NCBI GenBank assembly: GCA_017416485.1
Contig: JAFQCH010000004.1
Coordinates: forward strand, 62,001 to 126,000
Origin: Clostridia bacterium
Lineage (GTDB): Bacteria; Bacillota; Clostridia; Oscillospirales; Acutalibacteraceae
Direction: 5' to 3'
DNA: 64,000 bases
Part shown: piece after piece, positions 53,502-62,536 of the stretch
Layout of the letters: each line of letters begins with the position of its first letter
Numbering within the stretch: the first letter of the stretch is position 1
Translations under genes and position numbers: made by a program
The notes under the pieces: generated by a model
The model's input: only the letters and a program-made list of their open reading frames with translations
Told to the model about the DNA's origin: nothing
Databases searched by the model: none

Positions 53502-54650
53502 ATGAAAAAATTCACTTCCCTTTTATTGGTCTTTGTTCTGCTGTGTGGGCTGCTTGTTTTCAGTGTCGGTGCAGAAGAAAAAACACAGCTTCGATTCAAA
53601 GAAGACGGAACATTCACCATTCTGCAATTGAGTGACCCGCAGGATGACAAAAATATTTCAAAAGAACTCATTGCTTTTATTGAAAAGGCAATTGAAGAAA
53701 CACAGCCCGATCTGATCGTCATTACAGGCGACATCGTGGAAGACAGCCGCCCCGTGATAGATGTAAACGGTGACGACAAGCCCCTTCTGGAAGGGGTCAA
53801 AAACAAGGATTATGCCACGGCACTTGCCGACACCAAGGCAACCGTGGAACAGATCTTTGCTCCCATCGAAGAAAGCGGCATTCCCTATGCCGTCACGCAG
53901 GGCAACAACGATTATAACAGCGGCGTAACCAACGAAGACTGGCTTGCCATCTATGCACAGTTCTCTAACTGCCTGACAATCGACGAAAGCACGGATGCAG
54001 AAGGCAAAATTGACCAATATCTTCCCATTCTTTCTTCCGACTCCGATGCCCCTGCATTCGGTCTGTGGATGCTTGACAACGGCAAGGACTTCACCGAAGG
54101 TCAGATGCAATGGATGCAGGAATACAACACCAACGGTGTTCCCGGCATTGTGTTTGAACACGTGCCCACCGATGACATCGGCAACCTGTTTGAAGAATGC
54201 AAGCCCTGGGATGACGGTGCTTTTGCAGACGGCACAACCGCCTACAGACTCAACAAGAGCATTGCAACCGGTCATGCGGAGTTTGCACATGAACCCGATG
54301 TGAAAACCGAAGAATTTGCCGTCTGGCAGGAACAGAATGTAATCGGCGCTTTCTTCGGCCATGAACACACCTGCGGCTACACGGGCGACGTGGACGGCAT
54401 CACCATGGGCATGACCTACGGTTGCCAGTTTGCAAAGTTCGGTCCTTACGGCATTCGCACCCTGACACTGCAAGAAGCAACAGGCACTTTCACGACCGAG
54501 CTTTACACCTACGAAAACGGTGTGTTCACCCTGCAGGAAGATGACGGTGCTTACGAAACGTATGACAAATCCATCGGCGCTTTCTTTGCAAAAATTGCCA
54601 ATGTTTTTAAATATATTCTGCGTTCCGTTCTGTATCTGATCAAGATCTAA
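53502..54650 (+). CDS. Secreted calcineurin-like phosphoesterase with C-terminal amphipathic tail
   Basis: The 382-residue protein has a Sec signal peptide (1-23) and the metallophosphoesterase motifs LSDPQDD, ITGDIVED, TQGNNDYN (with Asn in place of the usual His) and FGHEHTCGY. It is like fungal and bacterial purple-phosphatase-type enzymes that act outside the cell. The final 25 residues, FAKIANVFKYILRSVLYLIK, are an amphipathic and hydrophobic tail like those of other secreted proteins here. AAGGAA precedes ATG 53502. It is followed by an ABC transporter gene after 19 bases, without a terminator between them. Confidence 0.85.
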   Translation: MKKFTSLLLVFVLLCGLLVFSVGAEEKTQLRFKEDGTFTILQLSDPQDDKNISKELIAFIEKAIEETQPDLIVITGDIVEDSRPVIDVNGDDKPLLEGVKNKDYATALADTKATVEQIFAPIEESGIPYAVTQGNNDYNSGVTNEDWLAIYAQFSNCLTIDESTDAEGKIDQYLPILSSDSDAPAFGLWMLDNGKDFTEGQMQWMQEYNTNGVPGIVFEHVPTDDIGNLFEECKPWDDGAFADGTTAYRLNKSIATGHAEFAHEPDVKTEEFAVWQEQNVIGAFFGHEHTCGYTGDVDGITMGMTYGCQFAKFGPYGIRTLTLQEATGTFTTELYTYENGVFTLQEDDGAYETYDKSIGAFFAKIANVFKYILRSVLYLIKI

Positions 54651-54669
54651 AGGGAAAGAAGGGATTTTC

Positions 54670-56610
54670 ATGCCCCCTCCGTTCGGAATGAATCCGTGGG
54701 CAGAGCTTGACAAGCTCAAAGAACCCAAACCGAAAAATATAAAGGAAGTGCCGGGGTATCTCAAGCGTCTGTTTTCCAAATTTTTTACGCGGTTGTTCTA
54801 TATTTTCCGCCTTGTGTGGGAAACCCGTCCGTTGATTCTGATTGCAAAAATCATCCTTGCCCTGTTCAGCGGTCTTCTCCCCGTTGCACAGGCTTATGCA
54901 GGCTCGGTGCTGCTCAACGAACTGGCATCGGCTTACACAATATCCGTCAGCGGTGCAACCGTTCCCGACGGCACATGGAGTGCTGTTGTGGGGCTTCTTG
55001 TGTTGCAGTTTGTGTGCATTTTTGCCATCACGCTGACCAACAACATCAACAATACCATCACCCACATTGCAGGCGAACTGGTGTCGAGCCATGTGCGCGA
55101 AAAAATCATGAAAAAGGCAAAGGAACTGGATCTTTCCAGCTTCGACAAGCCCGATTTTTACGCAAAACTTGAAAATGCCGTGCGGGAAGCCAACCACCGT
55201 CCCCTGCAGATCATCAGTTCCATTTTTTCGATTGTCAGCACCGTGATCACCCTCGTTTCTTACTTTATTATTCTTGCCAATGTGCAACCGCGATGGGCTT
55301 CGCTGCTTGTGATTGCCCTGTCCGTACCGGGTGCGGTGGTGAACTTTGTGTATCGCAGAAAAAATTTCCGCTATATGCGTTTTCGGTCCAAGGACCGCAG
55401 GCAGATGTCCTACTTTTCAGACATCGTCACCAACAAGGATGTGGTGAAAGAGATCCGCATGTTCGGCCTTGCCGACACCTTCACACAGCGCTACCGAGAA
55501 GTCTTTAAACGCTATTTTGCAGGCATCAAAGCGCTGTTCCTCAAAGAGGGTGCATGGAATATTTCACTTGCTTTCGTGTCGGGCGCGGCAAACTGCGTGC
55601 TGTTTCTTATCATTGCAAAGCAGGTCTTTGCAGGAGAAATTGAAATCGGTAATTATTCACTGTACACAGGTGCACTCAACAGCGTTGCCACGGGCATTGC
55701 GGGCTTTATTTCCACCACGGCAACGGTGTATGAAGGCACATTGTTCATTGACAACCTGATTGCTTTTATGAAAGAAAAGCGGCTGATTAAGCCGCTGACA
55801 GACAATCCCATTACACCAAAACGGCACACGGGGCACAAAATCGAGCTGCAGAATGTCAGTTTCCGTTATCCCGGAACAGACCGTGATGTGATCAAAAACA
55901 TGAGTTGTGTGCTTGAACCCGGCTCCACCGTGGTGCTTGTAGGTTTGAACGGCGCGGGCAAGACCACGCTGATCAAACTGCTCACTCGCCTGTATGACCC
56001 CACCGAGGGCAGAATTCTGCTCGACGGGAAAGACATCCGCGAATACGATGTGGAAAAACTGTATCAGTTGTTCGGCATTATTTTTCAGGACTTCGGCAAG
56101 TATGCCGTAACGGTCAAAGAGAATATCGGCTTCGGGCAGGTTGAAAAGCCTATGCAGGACGAAGACATAAAGACCGCCGCCGAGCAGAGCAGTGCCGATG
56201 CGTTCATTGCCAACCTGCCGCATGCCTATAACACACCGCTGATGCGGTATTTTGAAGACAACGGCATTGAACTTTCCATCGGGCAGTGGCAGAAACTGAG
56301 CATTGCAAGGGCATTTTACAGCGATTCGGACATTCTGATTTTAGACGAACCGACCGCGTCTTTGGATGCCATTGCCGAGCAGGAAATTTACAATCAGTTT
56401 GATACACTTCGCAAGGATAAAACCACCATTTTTGTGTCGCACAGATTGTCGAGTGCAACAGTTGCGGATAAAATTCTTGTGATTGACAACGGTGTGCTCA
56501 TTGAAGAAGGCAACCATGCCGAGCTGATGGCACAAAAGGGCAAATATTACGAGCTGTTCAGCACACAGGCAAAACGGTATCAGGAATTGCCCGATGAAGT
56601 GAAAGTATAA
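54670..56610 (+). CDS. ABC transporter, fused permease and ATPase, with non-standard signature
   Basis: The 646-residue half-transporter has a Pro-rich start, a permease with about six helices (35-340) and an ATPase with Walker A GLNGAGKTT, Walker B ILILDEPTAS and switch VSHRLSS. The signature motif reads LSIGQWQK rather than LSGGQ, as in a known subgroup of peptide and lipid exporters. ATG 54670 follows AAAGAAGGG. It shares an operon with the secreted phosphoesterase. The substrate is unknown; export of a surface component would fit the neighbour. Confidence 0.87.
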   Translation: MPPPFGMNPWAELDKLKEPKPKNIKEVPGYLKRLFSKFFTRLFYIFRLVWETRPLILIAKIILALFSGLLPVAQAYAGSVLLNELASAYTISVSGATVPDGTWSAVVGLLVLQFVCIFAITLTNNINNTITHIAGELVSSHVREKIMKKAKELDLSSFDKPDFYAKLENAVREANHRPLQIISSIFSIVSTVITLVSYFIILANVQPRWASLLVIALSVPGAVVNFVYRRKNFRYMRFRSKDRRQMSYFSDIVTNKDVVKEIRMFGLADTFTQRYREVFKRYFAGIKALFLKEGAWNISLAFVSGAANCVLFLIIAKQVFAGEIEIGNYSLYTGALNSVATGIAGFISTTATVYEGTLFIDNLIAFMKEKRLIKPLTDNPITPKRHTGHKIELQNVSFRYPGTDRDVIKNMSCVLEPGSTVVLVGLNGAGKTTLIKLLTRLYDPTEGRILLDGKDIREYDVEKLYQLFGIIFQDFGKYAVTVKENIGFGQVEKPMQDEDIKTAAEQSSADAFIANLPHAYNTPLMRYFEDNGIELSIGQWQKLSIARAFYSDSDILILDEPTASLDAIAEQEIYNQFDTLRKDKTTIFVSHRLSSATVADKILVIDNGVLIEEGNHAELMAQKGKYYELFSTQAKRYQELPDEVKV

Positions 56611-56612
56611 AG

Positions 56613-56639
56613 AAAAGAGGCTGCACAAGCCTCTTTTTT
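56613..56639 (+). terminator. Intrinsic terminator of the phosphoesterase-ABC operon
   Basis: AAAAGAGGCT, loop GCACA, AGCCTCTTTT, then TT. Confidence 0.85.
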
Positions 56640-56653
56640 GTTGCACAAATTAA

Positions 56654-56935
56654 GGTTTGTCGGGCTAAAGCCCGATAAACCGTGAATGCAAAATGCAAGA
56701 ATGCAAAATGCAAAATTAAAGGAACGGCGTTGCCATTTTAGAAGATGTAATTCATAATTTTTCAGTTTCAAATTTTAGTTTACACTGATTCTTTACAATC
56801 AAAGTCATATAAAATAATTAACACATGTTTAATGAATTGCAATTTGCATTTCTATTTGCAAATTTCTTCATATTCTATAATCGGAGCGTCAGCGACCCGA
56901 TAATTTTGCATTTTGCATTTTCCATTTTGCATTTA
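56654..56935. repeat. MITE-like interspersed element, copy 2
   Basis: It begins with the hairpin GGTTTGTCGGGC...GCCCGATAAACC (56654-56681). Then come 34-bp inverted repeats at 56685-56718 and 56901-56934 of the same AAATGCAAAATG type as copy 1. Core words are shared with copy 1: GGCGTTGCCATT, TTTCAAATTT, CTTTACAATCAA, AATCGGAGCG and GCGACCCGATAATT. No coding potential is seen. The right end runs into the stop codon of the acetyltransferase gene. Confidence 0.85.
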
Positions 56936-57574
56936 TCGTATCACCTGATTCTCTCCGAGGATATCGGGCTTGTGAATCATGCTGTCCGCTTCGGAAAGTT
57001 CGCGGATGACTCTGCACGGCACGCCTGCGGCAAAGCAGTTGTCGGGAATATCCTTGGTGACCACACTGCCGGCCCCGATCACACAATTGTTGCCGACCGT
57101 GACACCCGGACAGACCGTCACATTTGCCCCGAACCAGCAGTCATTGCCGATATGCACGGGCTTGGCATAGCAAAACCGCTTTACATTGCCATCCTTGTCG
57201 AGCATGGCTTTGCGTTCATCGGGCAGCATGGGGTGCATGGGGGTTACGATGGTGCAATTCGGACCGAAATTGCAGTCGTCACCGATGGAAACAAGTGCAT
57301 CATCCTGCACGGTGAAATTGAAATTGATGAATGTGCGCTTGCCGATGGTGGTGTGCTTGCCGTAGTGGAATGTAATAGGGCCTTGCAGAAATGTCCCTTC
57401 TCCGATTCCGCCGAGAATTTCATGCAAAATTCGGTTGCGTTCTTCGGTTTCATGCTCATACAGACGGTTGTAGTCGAGGTTGAGATTGTGTGTGCGCAGT
57501 TTGATGGCTTTGAGTTCCGGATCCCCCGGACAAAACAACTCCCCTGCAAAGATTTTTTCTTCTTCCAGTGTCAT
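56933..57574 (-). CDS. Sugar O-acetyltransferase, maltose/galactoside type
   Basis: The 213-residue protein has a left-handed beta-helix of hexapeptide repeats, for example IGDDCNFGPNCTIV and IGNDCWFGANVTVC, and ends with the GAGSVVTKDIP and AAGVPCRVIRE signature of the maltose/galactoside acetyltransferases. The catalytic His lies in TPMHPMLPDER. The N-terminal helix GELFCPGDPELKAIKLR is family-typical. Its start ATG 57574 overlaps the upstream stop by ATGA. The stop codon TAA is formed by the last bases of the repeat element at 56654, so the original C-terminus may have been changed. Confidence 0.9.
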   Translation of the reverse strand: MTLEEEKIFAGELFCPGDPELKAIKLRTHNLNLDYNRLYEHETEERNRILHEILGGIGEGTFLQGPITFHYGKHTTIGKRTFINFNFTVQDDALVSIGDDCNFGPNCTIVTPMHPMLPDERKAMLDKDGNVKRFCYAKPVHIGNDCWFGANVTVCPGVTVGNNCVIGAGSVVTKDIPDNCFAAGVPCRVIRELSEADSMIHKPDILGENQVIR

Positions 57575-58122
57575 TTTCTATCCCTCCGTTTTTTCTTGTT
57601 GTCTCTACGTTGTTTCCAACGGATAATGTCCAACCATAAAAAAGCAAAGCCGATCAATATGCATATAACCGAAATAACGATAAATCCGATCCGCACACCC
57701 GTATTTTCCCGATTGTATTGCTCCAATCCGATTACACAATTGCCGTTGACCGAAAGAGAAACCATCCGTTTGTAATCCGTGAATTCTATAAAATTCGTCG
57801 GTAACAAATCTTTCCGCATGGTATAAGAAACGGTTGCTGAGGCAGGAAATGTCGTGTTTTCAAGCATTTGGTCAACAGCTGTACGCGCCTCTTTCGGTAA
57901 CAGGTCGGTTCTGCAATAAAATGTTTCGGAATCGGCAGTCTGCAATATGAGCCATGTTTTTCTGTGCGTATAGTCATTTTCGGCACTCATAATTTCCACA
58001 GAACAGCTTTGCGTATTCTCTTCGGTCATGTTGCCGTGGGTGTAAAATGCAGTCGCCAATAACCATACGGCAAACAGAAATATAAAAGCTGCAAACAGAT
58101 AGTCCTTTATTTTTCTTTTCAT
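57571..58122 (-). CDS. Hypothetical two-span membrane protein
   Basis: The 183-residue protein has one N-terminal span (about 6-28), an extracytoplasmic beta domain with two Cys (CSVEIM, FYCRTDL), a second span (about 142-166) and a Lys/Arg-rich tail. This is the layout of DUF3592-like proteins, though I cannot confirm it. AAGGAAACC precedes ATG 58122; longer readings start inside the neighbouring gene. Its stop overlaps the acetyltransferase start by four bases. Confidence 0.7.
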   Translation of the reverse strand: MKRKIKDYLFAAFIFLFAVWLLATAFYTHGNMTEENTQSCSVEIMSAENDYTHRKTWLILQTADSETFYCRTDLLPKEARTAVDQMLENTTFPASATVSYTMRKDLLPTNFIEFTDYKRMVSLSVNGNCVIGLEQYNRENTGVRIGFIVISVICILIGFAFLWLDIIRWKQRRDNKKKRRDRK

Positions 58123-58160
58123 GGTTTCCTTCTTTTCCGACGGGATAAAATTCATCCGTG

Positions 58161-58607
58161 TTAGCTTTTTTGTGAAAACTTCTTTTCTCTTATCTTTTTG
58201 CAAAACGTCTGCATTCGTTCTTTGGGAGTCGGATTCATATATATCATATTCCAGACAATGAAATAAACCCTGAAACCGAGAATCACAGCCAGATTGCAAA
58301 CCGCAACAACGGAAACAAACAGTTCATTTTGCACGGCGAGAGTCAACACTGTGCTCGCGATAAAAAGCGGGATGTGCACAAAAAAGGACAGCATATATAC
58401 ATACATCCATTTCGGCATCATTTCATTTTTCAGTTGCAGTATTTTTCTGACCCTGCGGTGGGGCCTTGTATATCCGTCCGGATAATATTTCGGATGAAAT
58501 CCCGGCAATTGCCTGTTTACTCTTCTTGCCCCGATTGCAATAAACAACATACCGACAACTGCAATACCGGCATAAAGCTTTATTGCAGATACAACAAATG
58601 CATCCAT
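58161..58607 (-). CDS. Hypothetical membrane protein, paralogue B
   Basis: The 148-residue protein has three probable spans. After the first it shows a cytoplasmic loop with YPDGYTRPHRRVRKI and EMMPKWMY. These words recur in the next gene upstream (58639-59184), so the two are tandem paralogues of a family I do not recognise. The C-terminus is Lys-rich. GAGGGGAATGA precedes ATG 58607. The gene belongs to a four-gene minus-strand operon. Confidence 0.72.
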   Translation of the reverse strand: MDAFVVSAIKLYAGIAVVGMLFIAIGARRVNRQLPGFHPKYYPDGYTRPHRRVRKILQLKNEMMPKWMYVYMLSFFVHIPLFIASTVLTLAVQNELFVSVVAVCNLAVILGFRVYFIVWNMIYMNPTPKERMQTFCKKIREKKFSQKS

Positions 58608-58638
58608 TCATTCCCCTCATTTCACAAAACAAATAGTG

Positions 58639-59184
58639 TCAGTGTTTCTTTTTGTTTTCCTGTGCTTTTAGAAATTGCTTTGCTTGCTTACGAATTCTTA
58701 TTGTATCTTTTATTGAGCGTTTGTTTTTTGTAGAAAATGCTTCTTGCATGTCTTTTTTCATTTGCTTGTAATCGGTGTTTTTAAAAATACTGAACAAATA
58801 ATGAGCACCTGAACAGCAAAACAAAGATATGTAAAAATACCACAAAACTTTGAATGTTTGTATAAATACCTCCACATCTCCTAACAACAGAACGATTACA
58901 ACAATTACACATGCAAGCAGAAAAATGCCGACATAAGGAAACACCAGCAACAAACGAAAATACATCCATTTCGGAATCATTTCGTGCTTCATTTTAAAAA
59001 GCTTTCTGATTTTTCTGTGCGGCAGAATGTAATCTTCAGGGTAATGCTTGCTGTGAAAAAACTTCCTGCTTGAGCCGTTGAGCCGATACAGTTTTGCCAT
59101 AAAGATTGCGTTAAAACACATACTAAAGGTAAAAAGAAAAAATAAAAGCAATGCTCCCAATGCTGCCTTTTGTATGATATCCAT
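58639..59184 (-). CDS. Hypothetical membrane protein, paralogue A
   Basis: The 181-residue protein has three probable spans and the loop YPEDYILPHRKIRKL followed by EMIPKWMY, matching paralogue B at 58161. Its C-terminal 50 residues are strongly basic and helical, longer than in B. The start ATG 59184 lies four bases after a run of eight G plus AGA that acts as the ribosome site; such a run could slip in replication. It is the first gene of the operon that ends with the acetyltransferase. Confidence 0.72.
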   Translation of the reverse strand: MDIIQKAALGALLLFFLFTFSMCFNAIFMAKLYRLNGSSRKFFHSKHYPEDYILPHRKIRKLFKMKHEMIPKWMYFRLLLVFPYVGIFLLACVIVVIVLLLGDVEVFIQTFKVLWYFYISLFCCSGAHYLFSIFKNTDYKQMKKDMQEAFSTKNKRSIKDTIRIRKQAKQFLKAQENKKKH

Positions 59185-59305
59185 GTATCTCCCCCCCCTG
59201 CTTGAAAATATTTTCTATGCTGTCAGTATAGCACATTTTGTGTAATAAAAAAAATAACAGAATGTGCAAAAACAGAGCAAAAAGATAACAATAACTGCAA
59301 AAAAA

Positions 59306-59334
59306 GCAGGGCAAAAGTGCAACTCTTGTCCTGC
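59306..59334 (-). terminator. Intrinsic terminator of the CotH-phosphoesterase operon
   Basis: GCAGGGCAA and TTGTCCTGC (with G-T pairing) form the stem; the minus strand continues with seven T. Confidence 0.7.
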
Positions 59335-59348
59335 CTTTATGCTATTTC

Positions 59349-60347
59349 TTATTTTTCAAGCGCAATTTCCTGGCGGTACATGGAGTACCACAGGCGGCTT
59401 GCATAGCTGCGCGGGCGCACAACAACCTTGTCGTCATACACTTCAAACTGGAACCCCAATCCGCACCACTTGATGCCGTGGTGGTTCCAGAACATAAAGC
59501 AGGGCAGATTGAACAGATGCAGGCTGCCGTCGTGCTCAATGGTGCAGTAGCCTTTCTTTTTCTGCGTGTATTTGCCGTTGAGCCCCATGTGGGAATGGCC
59601 ACTCATGTAGAACACATTCTTGTATTTCTTCATGATTGCCCTGACCTTGTCCGATGCGTCGCCGATACCGCCTTCGTCCATGGTCTTGTAATCTTCCTTG
59701 CGGTCAAAGGTTTTGGGCAGACCGTGGGTCTGATTGAGTGCCTGATGGCACAGCACGAAAATGGGTTTGCCCGTGGCGGCGGCTTTTTCCATGGTTTCTT
59801 CAAACCATTTCAGCTGTTCGTCGGAAATATCGGCATTCAGGCAGTCGCTTTCACTGCCCAAGGACACAAACGGATATCCCTTGACCTCGGTGTAAAAATA
59901 GACCTTGTCGAGTTTACGGTTACAGATCTTTTCGGAGTATTCGATGAACAGATCCTGAAACTTTCTGCCCGCTTCTTCTTCGTGCGTCCATGTGTCGTGG
60001 TTGCCGATGGCAAAAATGAGCTCCTTGGCAGGCTTGTGGTGCATGAAAATCCATTCTGCCATTTCCCAATGGTCGGGTTCGCCGTGGTCGGTGGTGTCAC
60101 CGAGGGTGACGAGCGCATCAATGGGGGTGTAGGAATGCTCCATATCCCGCAAGGCTGTACTGAGCCTACGCCAACGGTAACTTCTCCAATCTACATGCAC
60201 ATCAGCGAGTGCTGCAAAATTAAAACGGATATGTTCGGGGTCTTCCGCACGCAAGGGTGCGGCAAAATCACCGAAAACGGGTTTGGTGATAAAGGACAAA
60301 GCCTTGAAGCCGGGGGTGAGAACAGTACGAAGCGGTTCGGGAATCAT
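59349..60347 (-). CDS. Calcineurin-like metallophosphoesterase
   Basis: The 332-residue protein has ALADVHVDW, TLGDTTDHGEP, AIGNHDTWT, LCHQALNQTHG and SGHSHMGL, a complete set of dinuclear-metal residues. It has no clear signal peptide, so the site of action is uncertain. It begins 18 bases after the CotH-like gene and belongs to the same transcript. It is the third calcineurin-type enzyme in the window (with 17467 and 53502), each next to a surface or carbohydrate gene. Confidence 0.87.
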   Translation of the reverse strand: MIPEPLRTVLTPGFKALSFITKPVFGDFAAPLRAEDPEHIRFNFAALADVHVDWRSYRWRRLSTALRDMEHSYTPIDALVTLGDTTDHGEPDHWEMAEWIFMHHKPAKELIFAIGNHDTWTHEEEAGRKFQDLFIEYSEKICNRKLDKVYFYTEVKGYPFVSLGSESDCLNADISDEQLKWFEETMEKAAATGKPIFVLCHQALNQTHGLPKTFDRKEDYKTMDEGGIGDASDKVRAIMKKYKNVFYMSGHSHMGLNGKYTQKKKGYCTIEHDGSLHLFNLPCFMFWNHHGIKWCGLGFQFEVYDDKVVVRPRSYASRLWYSMYRQEIALEK

Positions 60348-60365
60348 AGCAAAACCTCCCCGGCA

Positions 60366-62351
60366 TTAACCGAAAATGCTCTCAAAGAAGTTGCGGATCT
60401 GTTCAAAAATATTATTGAAGAACTCCAGAATTCTGGCGAAGAAATTCGTAACAGAAGCTTCTCTCCACTGCGCATACAGCGTGATACGTGTGCTGTCAAG
60501 AGTGATGGTGGCACCGTTTGCATAGGAAGTGCCGCTGCCGTCTTTTTCCGTGTTCCAGCCGTCAAAGACGAGGAAGCCGTTGGAGAATTCGTTTGCAGGC
60601 AGTTTCATAGATTCGCCGACCTGCACAATTTTTGTGGAGAATGTGACTCCCGTGCCGCCGTTGGGCTCAAAGAAAATGCGCACGGATGTGTCAGTATAAC
60701 CCTTGTTGAGTTCGGTTCTTCTGTTCTTCATAAATTTAATGACATCCGAATTGACATAAGAGGTATATTTCTTTTCGGTTGCCGCATAGTCAGAGGTTTC
60801 AAAAATGTTCCAGCGGATGGCATTGCTGACGGCAGAAGCAGTAATTTCCTGCGAAAATGCCTTGATATCTGCAATGTAAGCATCGGTCAGAATGGGAGCA
60901 AAAACATTCTGCCATTCAGCAATCGTTTTTGTGAAGAAATCATCGTGCTTGAACAGTGCAGTAAGAATAACGGGCTGATATCTGGAGTCATTGTCGGTCA
61001 TGTAATAACGGATGCCGGCCCACCATCCTTCGGGATATTCCAATCTTGTAAAATACAGTTTGAAATCATTGCCGAGCGCATAGTCGAAGTCCCACACGGG
61101 AGCAGCAACAAAAACATCGCTGTTGGCATCTTTATACATGTAGAACGAGGTCTGACCGACATCAAGATTCTTCACATAATCCTGAAAAACAAACATCTTT
61201 ACGAAGGATTCCACATCCATATATTCCGTATAATGCTTGCCGAGGCTGTTGTAGCCTGTTTCAGAAAACAGCGCATCTTCAAATTCCTGATACAGGGCGC
61301 TGATGTATTTTACCTGCGCTTCACTTGCATATTCGGGGGATTTGACAACGATGGGCTGATTGCGCTTGCTGACGAAACCGCTGATTTCTTTTACATAGCG
61401 GGAAGGAAGATCGCATTCAAGCAGATAACCGCCCGTAATGTCATCGGGGTTATTGGGGATATTGACCCATTTCTGCGTGCCGCCCTTCAGATTTGCAGCA
61501 TCACTGACCTGTGCACCGCCGAGGGAATAAGAATCAAGATCAGCCGTGTTCACATCTTCGGTTTCGCCTTCAAGGTCACGGATATCCACGCGGGTTTCGC
61601 CGATTTCCACGCTTTCGGTCAGGGTGTAGTTGCCGTAATATTCATTGTTTACATACAGGTCAATATAAACCTGTTCGGATGTGAATGCAATGTTTGCATC
61701 CTGTGCAAGATTGAGCGCGATGTAATTGCGCAGCACGGATTCATCGTTGTAGTTGGCAAGAAGCGACCATTTTTTTGCCTTGCCCATACCAAAGAGGTCA
61801 ACTTTTTTGTCGAACTTGATGTTGTAGGGCTTTTTGGCATATGTCCATGTGGAATTGCCGCGGCCTTTGATATATTCAAGTTCCTGATCCACGATCACTT
61901 CGCCGTCATCAACAATGATGATATCAGCCGCTTCCTTATAGGCCTTGTCGGCATGCACGGCATCCATGGAGCCGGATTCGGTTGTGATATGTACGGAAGC
62001 AACATTGGCGGATTGCAGAACATACAGTGTGTAGGTTTTGCCTGCAACAGCCAGTGTGTGCGAGCCCGTAGCCAGTGAAAGAATATCACCGTCTGCCACA
62101 GCGTTGCCGTCCAGTTTGACTTCGCCTGCAGATTCGAGTTCGAGCTGCAAAGCAGAGGTATCAGCATCCGAAGGCAGGAAAAGATAGAATTTTCCTTCAT
62201 TTTCCCAATGGTTAATCTGCACTGCCGTTCCGTTTACGTCTGCCACAACGCCGAACAGAGCAATGTCGCTTGCGGCCGAAGCAAACAGCGCACAGCATGC
62301 AATGAGAACAAGAACAGCAAGAAGAGTCAGTACCTTTTTGAACGATTTCAT
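60366..62351 (-). CDS. Secreted CotH-kinase-like protein with InlB-type repeat and amphipathic tail
   Basis: The 661-residue protein has a Sec signal peptide (1-27). A cadherin-like or Ig-like region (30-140) is followed by the CotH domain: YIKGRGNSTW, then KKWSLLANYNDESVLRN, then VWDFDYALGND with the metal-binding Asp pair. CotH is an atypical protein kinase known from spore coats, and copies in gut Clostridia are often secreted. Residues 555-625 contain a Listeria-Bacteroides type repeat (FFEPNGG, WNTEKDGSGTSY, LYAQWRE). The end is the amphipathic tail EFFNNIFEQIRNFFESIFG. ATG 62351 after AAAGGAG is chosen. Confidence 0.88.
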   Translation of the reverse strand: MKSFKKVLTLLAVLVLIACCALFASAASDIALFGVVADVNGTAVQINHWENEGKFYLFLPSDADTSALQLELESAGEVKLDGNAVADGDILSLATGSHTLAVAGKTYTLYVLQSANVASVHITTESGSMDAVHADKAYKEAADIIIVDDGEVIVDQELEYIKGRGNSTWTYAKKPYNIKFDKKVDLFGMGKAKKWSLLANYNDESVLRNYIALNLAQDANIAFTSEQVYIDLYVNNEYYGNYTLTESVEIGETRVDIRDLEGETEDVNTADLDSYSLGGAQVSDAANLKGGTQKWVNIPNNPDDITGGYLLECDLPSRYVKEISGFVSKRNQPIVVKSPEYASEAQVKYISALYQEFEDALFSETGYNSLGKHYTEYMDVESFVKMFVFQDYVKNLDVGQTSFYMYKDANSDVFVAAPVWDFDYALGNDFKLYFTRLEYPEGWWAGIRYYMTDNDSRYQPVILTALFKHDDFFTKTIAEWQNVFAPILTDAYIADIKAFSQEITASAVSNAIRWNIFETSDYAATEKKYTSYVNSDVIKFMKNRRTELNKGYTDTSVRIFFEPNGGTGVTFSTKIVQVGESMKLPANEFSNGFLVFDGWNTEKDGSGTSYANGATITLDSTRITLYAQWREASVTNFFARILEFFNNIFEQIRNFFESIFG

Positions 62352-62471
62352 AATGCCACTCCTTTGAATAAAATTGATATTCATTTTAATTATACCATAA
62401 ATGGAATAAAAAACAAGAACCTTTTTATAAAGTTTTAAGTGTATTTATACAATTTTTTTCTGTTATTTGTC

Positions 62472-62500
62472 TTGACATTCTCCTGTGTTCCATATAAAAT
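62472..62500 (+). promoter_or_regulatory. Sigma-A-type promoter for the NAGPA-like gene
   Basis: TTGACA (62472-62477), 17 bases, TAAAAT (62495-62500). Confidence 0.75.
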
Positions 62501-62536
62501 GATATTATCCATAATTTTGAAAGGATGTTTTATTTT

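Noticed and set aside
59478..62078. 866-codon open frame antisense to the CotH and phosphoesterase genes
   Set aside because: It crosses two real genes and their intergenic gap, has no ribosome site, and encodes no recognisable domain; a codon-usage shadow.
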